Positions 33,615 to 43,438 are shown, numbered from the stretch's first letter. The stretch is 54,450 nt of DNA from Microbacteriaceae bacterium PS02344 (GCA_029959905.1 JASCNZ010000016.1:1-54450); one strand, 5' to 3'. Translations and numbers: made by a program. The notes: generated by a model from the letters alone, not told the origin.

Positions 33615-34314
33615 GGTGTGCTCCTCGGAGTCGCTCGATCACCGCGAGAACGGCATCGATGGTCTGGGAAAAATCGAGCGCGGTCGAGTCGACGACTTCC
33701 ACGCCCTCGGCGGCGTTCAGGAAGTCGACGACCGCGCTGTCCGAGGCATCCCGCTTGTGCAGGGCCTCGGCGACGGCCGCCGCGTTCTCGCCGGCGAGCT
33801 CGCCGGCCCGGCGCGCGGCGCGCACCTCGGGGGCTGCCGTGAGCAGGATGCGCACCGGCGCGTCGGGGGCGACCACGGTCGTGATGTCGCGTCCTTCGAC
33901 GACGACGGCCGGGTAGGGGGCCTCCGCCACGAGCGACCGGAAGAGGTCGTTGACCTGCGCGCGCACCTCCGGCACGCGTGCGACGCCGCTGACCGCCCCC
34001 GAGACGCGCGTCTCGCGGATCGCGTCGGTCACGTCGGCCTCACCCACCTGCACGGTGCGGTCGTCGGGGTCGAGTCCGAGGCGCACGGGGAAGTCGGATA
34101 CCGCGGCGCGGACCGCGTCGACGTCGTCGGTGTCGGCCCCGCGGTCGAGCACGTGCCAGGCGAGCGCCCTGTACGCGGACCCGGTGTCGAGGTAGCCGAA
34201 ACCGAGCCGGCGGGCGACCGCCTTCGACACGCTGGACTTGCCCGACCCCGCCGGGCCGTCGATGGCGATGAAGTCGACCACGGCGGTCTCCCCTCGGGTG
34301 CTGGTGTCAGTCAT
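33604..34314 (-). CDS. cmk: Cytidylate kinase
   Basis: Phosphorylates CMP and dCMP to the diphosphates. The 236-aa product has the P-loop [11 protein letters not shown] (18-28), the [12 protein letters not shown] substrate motif, [17 protein letters not shown] and the C-terminal RDASDSAVV lid region of bacterial Cmk. ATG 34314 was chosen because the P-loop follows within 20 residues and the codon overlaps the tyrA stop by 8 nt; longer in-frame sequence is in tyrA. It overlaps der by 11 nt, the common cmk-der coupling of bacteria. Confidence 0.96.
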   Translation of the reverse strand: MTDTSTRGETAVVDFIAIDGPAGSGKSSVSKAVARRLGFGYLDTGSAYRALAWHVLDRGADTDDVDAVRAAVSDFPVRLGLDPDDRTVQVGEADVTDAIRETRVSGAVSGVARVPEVRAQVNDLFRSLVAEAPYPAVVVEGRDITTVVAPDAPVRILLTAAPEVRAARRAGELAGENAAAVAEALHKRDASDSAVVDFLNAAEGVEVVDSTALDFSQTIDAVLAVIERLRGAHHGR

Positions 34315-35443
34315 TCGTGCTCCCCGCGATCCGCCAGCCGCGCTCCTGCAGACCGGCGATGGCCCCCTGCAGGGCCGCCGGGTCGACGCTGATCTCGGCG
34401 AGACCGAACTGCGCTCCCGGCGAATGCTCGAGCCGGAGGTCCTCGACGTTGACGCCGAGCTCGCCGAGCTCGCCGAAGAGCCGGCCGAGCTGTCCGGCGG
34501 TGTCGTCGACCATGACCACGAGCGTTTCGAAACGCCGGTTCTGACCGTGCTTGCCGGGGAGCCGCTCGACCCCGTCGTTGCCGTGACGGATCGCCTCGGC
34601 GACGACTTTCCTGGCACCCGCGGCGCCCGGTGCGCGCAGGGCGTCGGACACTTCGCGCAGGTCGGAGGCGAGTGCGTCGAGGATCTCGACCACGGGCTGC
34701 GCGTTCGCGCCGAGGATCTGCACCCAGAGCTCGGGAGCGGATGCCGCGATACGGGTCGTGTCGCGCACGCCCTGGCCGGCGAGGCGCAACGCCCCCTCGT
34801 CGGCATCGGCGAGGCGTGCAGCGAGCAGACTCGCGACGACCTGCGGGACGTGCGAGGTGAGGGCCACCGAACGGTCGTGCTCCTCGGGCGTCATCTCCAA
34901 CGGCATCGCGCCCACGTCGAGCGCGAGCGCCTCGACGAGGGCGAGGTCGGCGGCGCTCGTCTGCTCGTCGCGGCAGACCACCCACGGGCGTCCGATGAAG
35001 AGGTCGGCGCGGGCGGAGATCGCTCCCCCGCGCTCCCGACCGGCGAGCGGATGCGAGCCGATGTAGCGCGCGAGGTCGACCCCGCGCTCCTGCAACGCAC
35101 GGAAGGGTTCGAGCTTCACGCTCGCGACGTCCGTGACGACGGCGCGCGGGAACCTCTCGAGCTCGGCGGCGATCACATCGGCAGTGACGTCTGGCGGCAC
35201 GGCAACCACGATGAGCACGGGCTCGTCGGCGTCGTCGGCGAAGCGCCCGGCGCCGTAGTCGACGGCGAGGCGCAGTTGGGCGGGCGAGGCATCCGTCAGT
35301 GCGACGTCGACGCCCTTCGCGCGCAGCGCGTGCCCGACACTCGCGCCCAGCAGCCCGGCGCCGACGACGCGCACGGTGCCGGACAGACGCGGCGCGACGC
35401 CGGTCGTCTGACGCACGCGGGGCGCACTCGTGGTGTCGGTCAC
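34307..35443 (-). CDS. tyrA: Prephenate dehydrogenase with C-terminal ACT domain
   Basis: NAD-dependent enzyme of tyrosine synthesis that oxidises and decarboxylates prephenate to 4-hydroxyphenylpyruvate. The 378-aa protein has the Rossmann motif [12 protein letters not shown] (27-38), the active-site segment [13 protein letters not shown] with catalytic His, [14 protein letters not shown], and a C-terminal ACT domain (about 305-375, [22 protein letters not shown]), suggesting feedback control by an amino acid. GTG 35443 overlaps the rluB stop by 4 nt. Its place between rluB and cmk is an addition compared with M. tuberculosis, where cmk follows rluB directly as I recall. Confidence 0.94.
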   Translation of the reverse strand: MTDTTSAPRVRQTTGVAPRLSGTVRVVGAGLLGASVGHALRAKGVDVALTDASPAQLRLAVDYGAGRFADDADEPVLIVVAVPPDVTADVIAAELERFPRAVVTDVASVKLEPFRALQERGVDLARYIGSHPLAGRERGGAISARADLFIGRPWVVCRDEQTSAADLALVEALALDVGAMPLEMTPEEHDRSVALTSHVPQVVASLLAARLADADEGALRLAGQGVRDTTRIAASAPELWVQILGANAQPVVEILDALASDLREVSDALRAPGAAGARKVVAEAIRHGNDGVERLPGKHGQNRRFETLVVMVDDTAGQLGRLFGELGELGVNVEDLRLEHSPGAQFGLAEISVDPAALQGAIAGLQERGWRIAGSTND

Positions 35444-36228
35444 TGATTCTCCTGTTGCTCGCCTGGCGCCGCGGCGACACCGGAATCCCGGCGCGACAGG
35501 GTCAGCAGCGCGCCGAGTTCGATTTTACTCAGGTCCCTGGTCTTCCCCGCCGGGAGCGTCCCCAGGTGGAGCGGACCGAACTGCCGGCGCACGAGCTCGG
35601 TCACCGGGTGCCCCACCGCGGCGAGCATCCGTCGCACGATGCGGTTGCGGCCGGAGTGCAGGGTCAGCTCCACCAGGCTCGACCCGCGGGAGGTGTCGAG
35701 GAGGCGCGCCTTGTCGGCGGCGATGAAGCCGTCCTCGAGCTCGATCCCCTTCATGAGGATGGCGATCGTCTGCGCCGTGACCGCGCCCTCGACCTTCGCG
35801 ATGTAGACCTTCGTCACTCCGAACGAGGGGTGCGCCAGCACGTGGGCGAGTTCCCCGTCGTTGGTGAGGATCAGCAGACCGCTCGTCTCGGCGTCGAGGC
35901 GGCCGACGTTGTACAACCGCTCTTCGTAATCGTCGGTGAAGCGCCGAAGGTCGGGTCGTCCGTTCTCGTCGCGCATGCTGCTCACCACACCCGTCGGCTT
36001 GTTGAGCATGACGTAGCGCTTCGACACGTCGAGCTGCACCGCCGTTCCGTCGACGTCGACCAGGTCGGTCTCGGGATCGATGCGGCGCCCCAGCTCATTG
36101 ACGACCTCGCCGTTCACGCGGATGCGTCCCTCGACGATGTACTGCTCCACCACACGGCGCGATGCCACGCCCGCGGCCGCCAGCACCTTCTGCAGCCGTA
36201 CTCCCTCGGGTCCCGTGCTTTCGGTCAT
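35440..36228 (-). CDS. rluB: 23S rRNA pseudouridine synthase, RluB family
   Basis: 262-aa RsuA/RluB-type enzyme that converts a uridine of 23S rRNA to pseudouridine. An S4 domain (VRLQKVLAAAGVASRRVVEQYI, then GRIRVNGEVV) is followed by the catalytic domain with the active-site aspartate in VGRLDAETSGLLI and the KPTGVVSS segment. ATG 36228 is favoured because AGGAAGGAAAC lies just before it; ATG 36264, which overlaps the scpB stop by 4 nt, would add 12 residues. It is followed by tyrA with overlap, placing rRNA modification within the segregation operon. Confidence 0.92.
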   Translation of the reverse strand: MTESTGPEGVRLQKVLAAAGVASRRVVEQYIVEGRIRVNGEVVNELGRRIDPETDLVDVDGTAVQLDVSKRYVMLNKPTGVVSSMRDENGRPDLRRFTDDYEERLYNVGRLDAETSGLLILTNDGELAHVLAHPSFGVTKVYIAKVEGAVTAQTIAILMKGIELEDGFIAADKARLLDTSRGSSLVELTLHSGRNRIVRRMLAAVGHPVTELVRRQFGPLHLGTLPAGKTRDLSKIELGALLTLSRRDSGVAAAPGEQQENQ

Positions 36229-36260
36229 CCCGTTTCCTTCCTGCTCGGAGCGCTGGGCGT

Positions 36261-36881
36261 TCATCGCAGCGCTCCCTCGTCGAATCCGTCCGCGCCGTCG
36301 TCGAGCAGCGGGGAGATGGGCGGCAGCTCGTCGATGGAGTTGATGCCCAGGTGCTGCAGCAGCGCATCGGTGGTGCCGTAGTTGATCGCGCCGGTCTCGG
36401 AGTCGGCGAAGAGCTCGGTGATCAGGCCGCGGGCGAGCAGCGTGCGCACGACGGAGTCGACGTTCACCGCACGGATCGACGCGACCTGGCTGCGCGTCAC
36501 CGGCTGCTTGTACGCGATCACGGCGAGCGTCTCGAGCGCGGCCTGCGACAGCCGCGCCGGCGCCTGGCCGCCGACGAAATCGGCGATGAGGTCGTCGTGG
36601 TCCTCGCGCGCGTAGAGCCGCCAGCCGCCGCCGACCTCGCGCAGTTCGAAGCCACGACGAGGTCCCGCGCCGCGCCCGTCGTAGTCGTCGACCAGCGAGG
36701 CGACCGTCTGACGCACCGCGGGAACGGGAGCGCCGACCGCAGCAGCGAGCGCCACGAGGCCGATCGGCTCGTCGATGATGAGGAGGATCGCCTCGATCCG
36801 TTCGGCGAGCGGCGTCTCGACCGCGGCGGTCTCGGTCGCGGGCCCGTCGCCTGCGGCGGTCTCTGTGCGGTCATCGGTCAT
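36261..36881 (-). CDS. scpB: Segregation and condensation protein B
   Basis: 206-aa kleisin-associated winged-helix protein that, with ScpA, completes the SMC condensin complex. Recognisable segments are LAERIEAILLIIDEPIGLVALAAAVG, the WRLYAR strand after a GFELREVGGG turn, QAALETLAVIAYKQPVTRSQVASIR and LITELFADSETGAINYGTTDALLQHLGI, which is the typical C-terminal winged helix. Its start overlaps scpA by 11 nt and its stop touches the alternative rluB start. The order parA-scpA-scpB-rluB is conserved in actinobacteria. Confidence 0.95.
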   Translation of the reverse strand: MTDDRTETAAGDGPATETAAVETPLAERIEAILLIIDEPIGLVALAAAVGAPVPAVRQTVASLVDDYDGRGAGPRRGFELREVGGGWRLYAREDHDDLIADFVGGQAPARLSQAALETLAVIAYKQPVTRSQVASIRAVNVDSVVRTLLARGLITELFADSETGAINYGTTDALLQHLGINSIDELPPISPLLDDGADGFDEGALR

Positions 36882-37725
36882 AGTCGGCCCCCAGGGTCGC
36901 GAGTGTCTCGTCCGACCAGGAGTCGGCGGCCCAGCGCAGCGTCAGCTCGCCGAGCGGTTCCAGCTGTTCGAACGACAGGGCGGCGTGCCGGTAGAGCTCC
37001 AGCACGGAGATGAAGCGGGCGACCACGATTCCGGGCTCCGTGACCCCGGCGACGAGTTCGCGGAAGCTCACCGCCTCGGTGCCGCGCAGGATCGTCACGA
37101 CGATCGCCGCCTGTTCGCGGATGCTGACCAGCGGCGCGTGCAGATGATCGAGCCCGACGTGCGGCATCTCCTTCGGCGCGAAGGCCAGCAGCGCGAGCGC
37201 GGCGAAGTCGTCGACGCTGAGCGACCACGCGAGCTCGGGCGTCTTGCGACGGTGCTTCTCGTCGAGCCGCACGGCGCGGGCATGCCGGCGGTCCTCGCGC
37301 TGCAGGCAGCGGGAGAACCAGGCCGACACCTCCTTGAACGCGCGGTATTGCAGCAGGCGGGCGAACAGCAGGTCGCGCGCCTCCAGGAGCGCCACCGCCT
37401 CGGCATCCACCAATTCGCCCTGCGGCAGCAGCCCGGCGACCTTCATATCGAGCAGCGTCGCCGCCACCACGAGGAACTCCGACGCCTGGTCGAGCTCCTC
37501 GTCGCCGTCGAGAGCCGCGAGGTAGGCGATGAATTCGTTCGTCACGGCGCTGAGCGAGACCTCGGTGATGTCCATCTCGTGCTTCGAGATGAGCGTGAGG
37601 AGGAGATCGAAAGGACCGTCGAAGTTCGACAGCGAGACCCGGAAGCCGGGATCGGATGCCTCGACAGAGGCGTCGGCGGGTGAGGCGTCGTCGGGTGAGA
37701 CCGTGGGGTCAGGCGACGGCGCCAC
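36871..37725 (-). CDS. scpA: Segregation and condensation protein A (kleisin)
   Basis: 284-aa kleisin that bridges the two SMC heads. The N-terminal signature FRVSLSNFDGPFDLLLTLISKHEMDITEVSLSAVTNEF starts near residue 28, followed by LDQASEFLVVAATLLDMKVAGLLP. The C-terminal winged helix includes VVARFISVLELYRHAALSFEQLEPLGELTLRW. The first 27 residues are acidic and variable. Start is GTG 37725; it overlaps the 3' end of parA by 17 nt, so the two are probably coupled. Confidence 0.95.
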   Translation of the reverse strand: MAPSPDPTVSPDDASPADASVEASDPGFRVSLSNFDGPFDLLLTLISKHEMDITEVSLSAVTNEFIAYLAALDGDEELDQASEFLVVAATLLDMKVAGLLPQGELVDAEAVALLEARDLLFARLLQYRAFKEVSAWFSRCLQREDRRHARAVRLDEKHRRKTPELAWSLSVDDFAALALLAFAPKEMPHVGLDHLHAPLVSIREQAAIVVTILRGTEAVSFRELVAGVTEPGIVVARFISVLELYRHAALSFEQLEPLGELTLRWAADSWSDETLATLGADYDR

Positions 37726-38599
37726 GTGCGACCAGCTCCCGCGCCAGGCGCAGGTAGGCCTGCGCTGCGGCGTGCTCCGGCGCGAATTCGGTGATCGGCA
37801 CGCCCGAGACCGAGGCGTCGGGGAACTTCACGGTACGGCCGATGACCGTCTCGAGAACATCGTCGCCGAACGCTTCGACCACGCGCTCGAGCACCTCGCG
37901 CGAGTGCAGGGTGCGCGGGTCGTACATCGTGGCGAGCAACCCGTCCATCTCGATCGACGGGTTGAGCCGGTCGCGCACCTTATCGATCGTCTCGATCAGC
38001 AGGGCCACCCCGCGCAGCGCGAAGAACTCGCACTCGAGCGGGATGATCACGCCGTGAGCGGCCGTGAGGGCGTTGACGGTGAGCAGCCCGAGGGACGGCT
38101 GGCAGTCGATGAGGATGACGTCGTAGTCGCCGGTGACCTGTCGCAGCACGCGGGCGAGGATCGTCTCGCGGGCGACCTCGTTGACGAGGTGCACCTCGGC
38201 GGCCGAGAGGTCGATGTTCGCGGGGATGACGTCGAGGCCCTCGACACCGGAGTGCACGATCGCCTCACGGGCGTCGCGCTTGGTGTCGAGCAGCAGATCG
38301 TAGATCGTGGGCACGTCGTGCGTCTGGATGCCGAGACCGGCGGACAGCGCCCCCTGCGGGTCGAAGTCGACCGCGAGCACCTTCCGGCCGTACTCGGCGA
38401 GCGACGCGGCGAGGTTGATCGTCGTCGTGGTCTTGCCGACGCCGCCCTTCTGGTTGCACAGCGCGATGATGCGCGCCGGCCCGTGCGACGCCAGCGGCTT
38501 CGGCGTAGGGAAACCGCGGTACGGGCGACCGGTCGGTCCGATGGGTGCGTCGTCGACCTTCTTCGCCGCCGCCCTGGACTTTCCCGCGTTCTCAGCCAC
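37709..38599 (-). CDS. ParA/Soj-type ATPase of the scpAB locus
   Basis: 296-aa ATPase with a 40-residue N-terminal extension (KPLASHGPARIIALCNQ leads into the core), deviant Walker [12 protein letters not shown] near residue 50, VDFDPQGALSAGLG and the Walker B LIDCQPSLGLLT. The context parA-scpA-scpB-rluB matches Rv1708-Rv1711, where this ParA-like protein is distinct from the origin-proximal ParA that partners ParB. It probably works with SMC/ScpAB in chromosome organisation, which is inference. Its upstream side borders the ABC-exporter cassette, with a 49-bp gap. Confidence 0.93.
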   Translation of the reverse strand: MAENAGKSRAAAKKVDDAPIGPTGRPYRGFPTPKPLASHGPARIIALCNQKGGVGKTTTTINLAASLAEYGRKVLAVDFDPQGALSAGLGIQTHDVPTIYDLLLDTKRDAREAIVHSGVEGLDVIPANIDLSAAEVHLVNEVARETILARVLRQVTGDYDVILIDCQPSLGLLTVNALTAAHGVIIPLECEFFALRGVALLIETIDKVRDRLNPSIEMDGLLATMYDPRTLHSREVLERVVEAFGDDVLETVIGRTVKFPDASVSGVPITEFAPEHAAAQAYLRLARELVARGAVA

Positions 38600-38648
38600 C
38601 GATTCTCCTGCTCACTCGTGCTCGGTCGAGTCTAGCGGTTGGGCCCTC

Positions 38649-40016
38649 TCAGACGCCGCGCAACGCGGCGACGGGCTCGATGCGGGCGGCTCGACGGGCC
38701 GGGTACCACCCGGCACCGCATCCGACGACCGCGCCGAGAAGCGCCCCGCATCCGGCCACGACGGGGTCGGTCTGCGGCGGCCACCCCTGGATGACCGCGA
38801 CCGCGACGACCGCGCCGACGCCGAGCGCGGCGCCGATCAGCCCGCCGATGAACCCGATGACGACGGACTCGACCATGAACTGCGCTGCGATCTGACGGCG
38901 CGTCGCACCGAGGGCACGCCGGAGTCCGATCTCCCCGACGCGTTCCATCACTGAGAGCAGGGTGACGTTCGCGATGCCGAGCCCCCCAGCCAGCAACGCG
39001 ATGGCCCCGAGGATGAGGAAGACGACGTTCACGTCGGCGCGCACGTCGCGGCTCAACTCCGAGGTGGCGGACGGCGCCTGCGCCTCGAGTGACTCCGGCG
39101 CGTCAGGCTGCAGCGCGACGACCGACTGTTCGGCCACCTGCGGCCCGGCGCCGAGCACGATCCCGATCGTCAGTTCGGCAGGGGCCTCGAGGCCGAAGTC
39201 GGCGCGTGCGGCACCATCGGGGATGATGACGGCATCGCGGAACTCCCCGCGCCGCTCCATCCCGTCGACGATGCCGATCACCGAATAAGCAAGCCCTGCG
39301 ATGAAGACCGACGGCTGCGAATCGACGCGGTTGATCCCCATCCGCTCCGCGGCGTCGACGCCGAGAACCACGACCCGGTCTCGGCGGTCGTCGTGACCGT
39401 CGTCGAAGAAGCGCCCGGTGACGACATCGGCACCGACCGCCGCAGGGAACCCGCTGCTCGCGGCGACGAGAGTGGGCGCCGTCACCTGCGGCGCAGACGG
39501 GTCGTTCACCGGAACAGCGGTGATGGTCTCCCCCTCGGGGAGCTCGATGGGGGTGATGAGCGCCGCACTCTCGACACCGGCGAGCAGTTGCACCCGCTCG
39601 GGCGCATTCCACGGCAGCCGCCCGGTGGGAACGGTCTTCTCACTCGATCCGGTGCGCGCTTCCGCCGGCGTCACCACCACCTGTGTGAGGGCCAGCCCGT
39701 CGAACTGCCGTGCGACCTGAGCGGCGGCCGTTTGCGCGAAACCCAAGGTCGCGACGAGAGACGCGATGCCGAGGACCGTTCCGAGCAGCGTCATGACGAG
39801 CCTCGCCGGGCGCGATCCGATGTCGGCGGTCGCCTCGGCCACGAGATCCTGAGCGGAGAATCGGTCGGTCGCCGCCACATCGGGGAGAAGCGTCGGACCG
39901 TCCCGGAAGGGCGCCGGGCCGTCTCGACCGGCACTGGCAGCAGAGACCCCCGGGTAGGGCGGGAGCGCGATCGATCGGTGTGCGCGTTCCTGACGGCGCG
40001 ATCCCTTGACACTCAC
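38649..40016 (-). CDS. MacB-type ABC transporter permease
   Basis: 455-aa membrane protein. A cytosolic N-terminal stretch of about 75 residues is followed by one helix (VMTLLGTVLGIASLVATLGFA), a large extracytoplasmic MacB-PCD-like domain (about 100-325) and three C-terminal helices in an FtsX domain (VNVVFLILGAIALLAGGLGIANVTLLSVMERVGEIGLRRALGATRRQI). The RRALGATR motif typifies MacB/LolE mechanotransmitters. GTG 40016 overlaps the ATPase stop by 4 nt. It is the last gene of the lipoprotein-adaptor-ATPase-permease cassette. The exported substrate is unknown. Confidence 0.9.
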   Translation of the reverse strand: MSVKGSRRQERAHRSIALPPYPGVSAASAGRDGPAPFRDGPTLLPDVAATDRFSAQDLVAEATADIGSRPARLVMTLLGTVLGIASLVATLGFAQTAAAQVARQFDGLALTQVVVTPAEARTGSSEKTVPTGRLPWNAPERVQLLAGVESAALITPIELPEGETITAVPVNDPSAPQVTAPTLVAASSGFPAAVGADVVTGRFFDDGHDDRRDRVVVLGVDAAERMGINRVDSQPSVFIAGLAYSVIGIVDGMERRGEFRDAVIIPDGAARADFGLEAPAELTIGIVLGAGPQVAEQSVVALQPDAPESLEAQAPSATSELSRDVRADVNVVFLILGAIALLAGGLGIANVTLLSVMERVGEIGLRRALGATRRQIAAQFMVESVVIGFIGGLIGAALGVGAVVAVAVIQGWPPQTDPVVAGCGALLGAVVGCGAGWYPARRAARIEPVAALRGV

Positions 40017-40687
40017 AGCTCGCTCAGCCTTCCGTCGGCGATGCGGATGCTGCGACGTGCGCGTGCGGCGACGGCGGGGTCATGGGTGATGACGATGAGC
40101 GTGAGCCCGTCATCGTTGAGTTCTTCGAACAGCTCCATCACCTCGGAGGACGTTCGCTGGTCGAGGTTGCCGGTCGGTTCGTCGGCGAGCAGGAGGCGCG
40201 GTCTGCTCACGACGGCACGCGCGATCGCGACCCGCTGCCGCTCGCCGCCGGACAGCGAGTTCGGGAGGAAGTCGATGCGGTGCCCGAGCCCGACGCGGAT
40301 CAGTGCCTCTCGCGCACGGTCCTCGCGCACGCCCCGGGGCACCCCGCTATAGAGCATCGGGAGCAATACGTTGTCGAGCACCGTGCGTCGGGGCATGAGG
40401 TGGAAGGCCTGGAAGACGAAGCCGATGAACCGCGCCCGTACGGCCGCGCGCTCGTTCTCGGTCAGGGCGTTCGTCGGTGCGCCCGCCAGCCGATACTCCC
40501 CGACGCTCGGTCGATCCAGCAGACCGAGCAGGTTGAGCATCGTCGACTTGCCCGAGCCACTCGGACCGACGATCGAGATGTAGTCACCCGCGGGCACGCT
40601 CAGCGTCACGCCCTTGAGCGCCTGGACCTCGGGCGGCCCCGGAAAGGAGCGCGTGACGTCACGCAGCTCGACGAGCCCCGCGCTCAC
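40013..40687 (-). CDS. MacB/LolD-type ABC transporter ATP-binding protein
   Basis: 224-aa ATPase with Walker A GPSGSGKST (near residue 43), Q-loop GFVFQAFHL, signature LSGGERQRVAIARA, Walker B LLLADEPTGNLD and the H-loop IVITHDP. The NLDQRTSSEVMELFEELN segment is typical of the MacB/LolD group that works with FtsX-type permeases. It overlaps the adaptor and permease genes by 4 nt each, so the three products are made together. Confidence 0.95.
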   Translation of the reverse strand: MSAGLVELRDVTRSFPGPPEVQALKGVTLSVPAGDYISIVGPSGSGKSTMLNLLGLLDRPSVGEYRLAGAPTNALTENERAAVRARFIGFVFQAFHLMPRRTVLDNVLLPMLYSGVPRGVREDRAREALIRVGLGHRIDFLPNSLSGGERQRVAIARAVVSRPRLLLADEPTGNLDQRTSSEVMELFEELNDDGLTLIVITHDPAVAARARRSIRIADGRLSEL

Positions 40688-42285
40688 CGCCCCACCACGA
40701 CCAGGTCGCCCTCTTGGAGCTCGCCCTCGACGGGGGTGACCTCGACGGCCCCCTTCGCGGCCAGCCCGGTCTTCACTGTGACGAGATGCGTCCGCGCATC
40801 ATCCCCATCCCGGGGGTCGGAGTCGACCACCTCGACGCGGGACTCGCCGCCCGGACCGGCGGTCACCGCCGACACCGGCACCGAGAGCACCTCCCCCTCG
40901 GTCGCCCCGACGGGCACATCGACGCGGACATTCGTCCCCTTCAGTGCCTCGAGCTGTTCCGGCGCCAACGGGTCGGGATCGAGCAGAACCTGCCACCGCG
41001 CCGACTCACCCTCGCCCTTCTCGACCGATGCGACCACGGCGCGATGCGGGGTGCCGTCCGGAAGCTCGAACGTCGCCTCCCCGCCTGCCTTCAACAGACC
41101 GGCGTCGCTCTCGGCGACCGCGCCCGTCAGGCGAACCGTCGCTCCGGACACCGTCATCGCCGCCTCGGTGACCGCATCGCCCCGCTCGACGGCGACAGCA
41201 TCGACCCGGCGCGGCAGCGCGGTGAGGAACAGGACCTCGCTCGCAGGGAGGAAGGGCAGGGCTTCCTGCTGTGCCTTCTCGAGCGCTTTCTCCGCCGAGG
41301 CGAGGGACTCCTTCGCCGACTCGACCGCCGACTTCTCCGCGCTCGTGTCCTTCGCCGCGAGAGCCTCGTCCCGGGCGAGCTTCGCCTTCTGCAGGCCCCA
41401 TTGCGCCTGTTGCACGTTGCCGCCGTTGGCCTGCGCGTCGGCGAGTGCCTGCTCGGCAGCGGCCACCGCGACGTCTGCATCGAATCTGGCGGCGACGGTG
41501 GGGCCGGCCGAGGCCTCGCGCAGCGCCTTCTCGGCAGCCGTCACACCGTCTTCGGCGGCCCGCACACCCTGCTCCGCCGTGCTCACCGCCTCGTCCGAAC
41601 CTTCCGCGGACTCGGGCACCGAATATCCGGCCTGCGCATACAGCTGACCGACGGCATCCGCCGTTGCGCGGTCGAAGACGTTCGAGGCCACGTCGCCGAC
41701 GTCGAGGCCCGCCGCGGCGAGCGCCTGCTTGAGCTGGAGCACGTCCGGACCCTCCAGTCCGTAGCTGAGAGTGCGGTACGCCGGCAGCTCCCCCGGCAGG
41801 ACGATCAGCGGGCGCCCCGAGACCTCCAGAGCGATGGAACGGATGTCGAGGACCGCGCCGACCTCGGGCACTCGTCCCGTCACGACGGCGTCATCCCCGG
41901 ACAGGGTGGACGTGTCGATCTCGACGTCCACGGCATCCGCGTACCCCACATCTGCGCGAAGCGTCACATCGTTCGTGAGCGTGCCGTACGCCACGGGAGC
42001 CGTCACCAGACCGGGCTTGGGCGCGTCGTCGGCGGACGCCTCGGCCGGGATGACGAATCGACCGACGAGCAGCCCGACCACGAGACACACGACTGCGCCG
42101 AGCGCGACGAACCACAGGGCTCTGTTGCCGCGGAGCACTCGGCCCCAGCCCGCCACCCGGGACGGCCCCTCCCGGTGGGGCAGGTCTGCGGCGACGTCCG
42201 CCGCGCGCTCCGCCTCGAGAGCGGAGTTCCGTTCGTCGTCGACCTCGGCGAGGAGTTCCGTCGACGTCGCGTCGCCGTCACGCAT
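40684..42285 (-). CDS. HlyD/MacA-like membrane-fusion protein with a peptidoglycan-binding domain
   Basis: 533 aa. A cytosolic N-terminus (about 55 residues) precedes one membrane helix (NRALWFVALGAVVCLVVGLLV, 55-75). Outside, a barrel-sandwich start (VTAPVAYGTLTNDVTLRADVGY) is split by a peptidoglycan-binding domain (about 175-220, GPDVLQLKQALAAAGLDVG), then a long Ala/Glu coiled coil (about 225-330) and beta-barrel segments. In a Gram-positive cell this would link the exporter to the wall rather than to an outer membrane. It is one base from the lipoprotein gene upstream and overlaps the ATPase gene by 4 nt. Confidence 0.88.
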   Translation of the reverse strand: MRDGDATSTELLAEVDDERNSALEAERAADVAADLPHREGPSRVAGWGRVLRGNRALWFVALGAVVCLVVGLLVGRFVIPAEASADDAPKPGLVTAPVAYGTLTNDVTLRADVGYADAVDVEIDTSTLSGDDAVVTGRVPEVGAVLDIRSIALEVSGRPLIVLPGELPAYRTLSYGLEGPDVLQLKQALAAAGLDVGDVASNVFDRATADAVGQLYAQAGYSVPESAEGSDEAVSTAEQGVRAAEDGVTAAEKALREASAGPTVAARFDADVAVAAAEQALADAQANGGNVQQAQWGLQKAKLARDEALAAKDTSAEKSAVESAKESLASAEKALEKAQQEALPFLPASEVLFLTALPRRVDAVAVERGDAVTEAAMTVSGATVRLTGAVAESDAGLLKAGGEATFELPDGTPHRAVVASVEKGEGESARWQVLLDPDPLAPEQLEALKGTNVRVDVPVGATEGEVLSVPVSAVTAGPGGESRVEVVDSDPRDGDDARTHLVTVKTGLAAKGAVEVTPVEGELQEGDLVVVGR

Positions 42286-42286
42286 G

Positions 42287-43291
42287 TCAGCCCGCCTGCT
42301 CCGCCGCGCGCTTCATCGCGTCGAGCTCTTCCTTGTTCGCATCGACGAACTCCTGCTCGATCTGGCGCATGATGTCATCGCGCCGGGTGTAGTAATCCGT
42401 CTCCTCGCGGCATGAGAGGTCGACGAGCGCCAGCTCGATCTCTCGCTCCTGCAGCGTGGCCGCGGCAAGATCGGACTGCGGCGTCACCTCGGTGCTGTCG
42501 CTCTGCGCGGAATCGGTGTCGCTGGCCGGCGGGGTGAGCTGCCCGAGCGCGGCGGAGATCGATTGCTGAGCGTCACTCGGCCGCGAGAACCCGGGCTCGC
42601 CTCCGTCGCCCATGCACGCTGACCACTGCTCGTCGAGATCGACGAACCGGGTATCGCTCTCGATCTTGCTCCAGAGCGACTCCATGCGTCCCATCAGATC
42701 CTCGAACGCGCCCAGATCGGCCGCGGGAGCATCGGCCATGACCTCGTTGTGGGCCTTCACGTTGCACCCGCCATCGTTGGGAGGTAGCGGCTCGTCACTC
42801 TGCGCCGCTTCCTGAACCTCGTTTGCGACCGCTCCGGTCAGGGCGATCTCGTACGCCCGCTGTTCCGCTTCCGAGAGCGACATCACGTACGTATAGTTCG
42901 CGTCGGCAGCGAGGGCCGCCTCTCCCTCCTCCCTGGCCTGCTCTCGGCCCGGCCAGTCGACGATCCCGTAGCCCCACTGCTCCACCCAGCTTCGGTCGTC
43001 GGGCTCCCAGTCCTCGTCCGACGTCGCTGCGGCGGCATCCGCTGAACTGTTCGGGGTGTACTCGAACCCCTGCTCCTTCATGCACGCCGCAACCTTCTCT
43101 TCCACGGCGGATTCCTCCTCGAGTCGCCTCGCCTCTGCATCACCGCCGCTTCCGTAGATCGCGTCGAGGTAGGGCTGCAGCGGGGATGCGTCGGCGCGGA
43201 CGGCCGAGTCGTCCGCCGTGGTCGCCGAGCAGCCCGCGAGGACGAGAATCGACGCGGCGGACGCGAGAACGAGGGGCACAGTCGAGCGCAT
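42287..43291 (-). CDS. Secreted lipoprotein, second paralogue of the ABC cassette
   Basis: 334 aa with a type II signal peptide ending in lipobox LAGC (lipidated Cys21). The mature protein is acidic and keeps four more cysteines: Cys70 in CMKEQGFEY, Cys176 in GGCNVKAH, Cys226 in WSACM and Cys294 in LSCREETDY. A WVEQWGYG segment is also present. All are shared in order with the 340-aa paralogue upstream, and the last 19 residues differ at one position. Four cysteines suggest two disulfides. GGAGG lies 6 nt before ATG 43291, and a possible -35/-10 pair precedes it (43354-43349, 43330-43325). I recognise no named family. The adaptor gene follows after one base. Confidence 0.82.
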   Translation of the reverse strand: MRSTVPLVLASAASILVLAGCSATTADDSAVRADASPLQPYLDAIYGSGGDAEARRLEEESAVEEKVAACMKEQGFEYTPNSSADAAAATSDEDWEPDDRSWVEQWGYGIVDWPGREQAREEGEAALAADANYTYVMSLSEAEQRAYEIALTGAVANEVQEAAQSDEPLPPNDGGCNVKAHNEVMADAPAADLGAFEDLMGRMESLWSKIESDTRFVDLDEQWSACMGDGGEPGFSRPSDAQQSISAALGQLTPPASDTDSAQSDSTEVTPQSDLAAATLQEREIELALVDLSCREETDYYTRRDDIMRQIEQEFVDANKEELDAMKRAAEQAG

Positions 43292-43324
43292 GAGGAACCT
43301 CCGGATGTGTTCGTGAAGACTTCA

Positions 43325-43354
43325 ACGTAAGAAACAGAGCACCCGATCCGGCAA
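43325..43354 (-). promoter_or_regulatory. Possible sigma-70-like promoter for the second lipoprotein gene
   Basis: On the minus strand TTGCCG (43354-43349) and TTACGT (43330-43325) are separated by 18 bp, upstream of the GGAGG and ATG of the 334-aa lipoprotein. The 147-bp gap between the two paralogues makes an internal promoter plausible, so the exporter could be expressed without the first lipoprotein. Confidence 0.4.
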
Positions 43355-43438
43355 CGAAAGCGCCTGTTTGAGGGCAGACTAGGAGTGTTCCGATATACCC
43401 TGCCGCGGCGACAGACGAGGTCGCGCTGGTCGACGTCG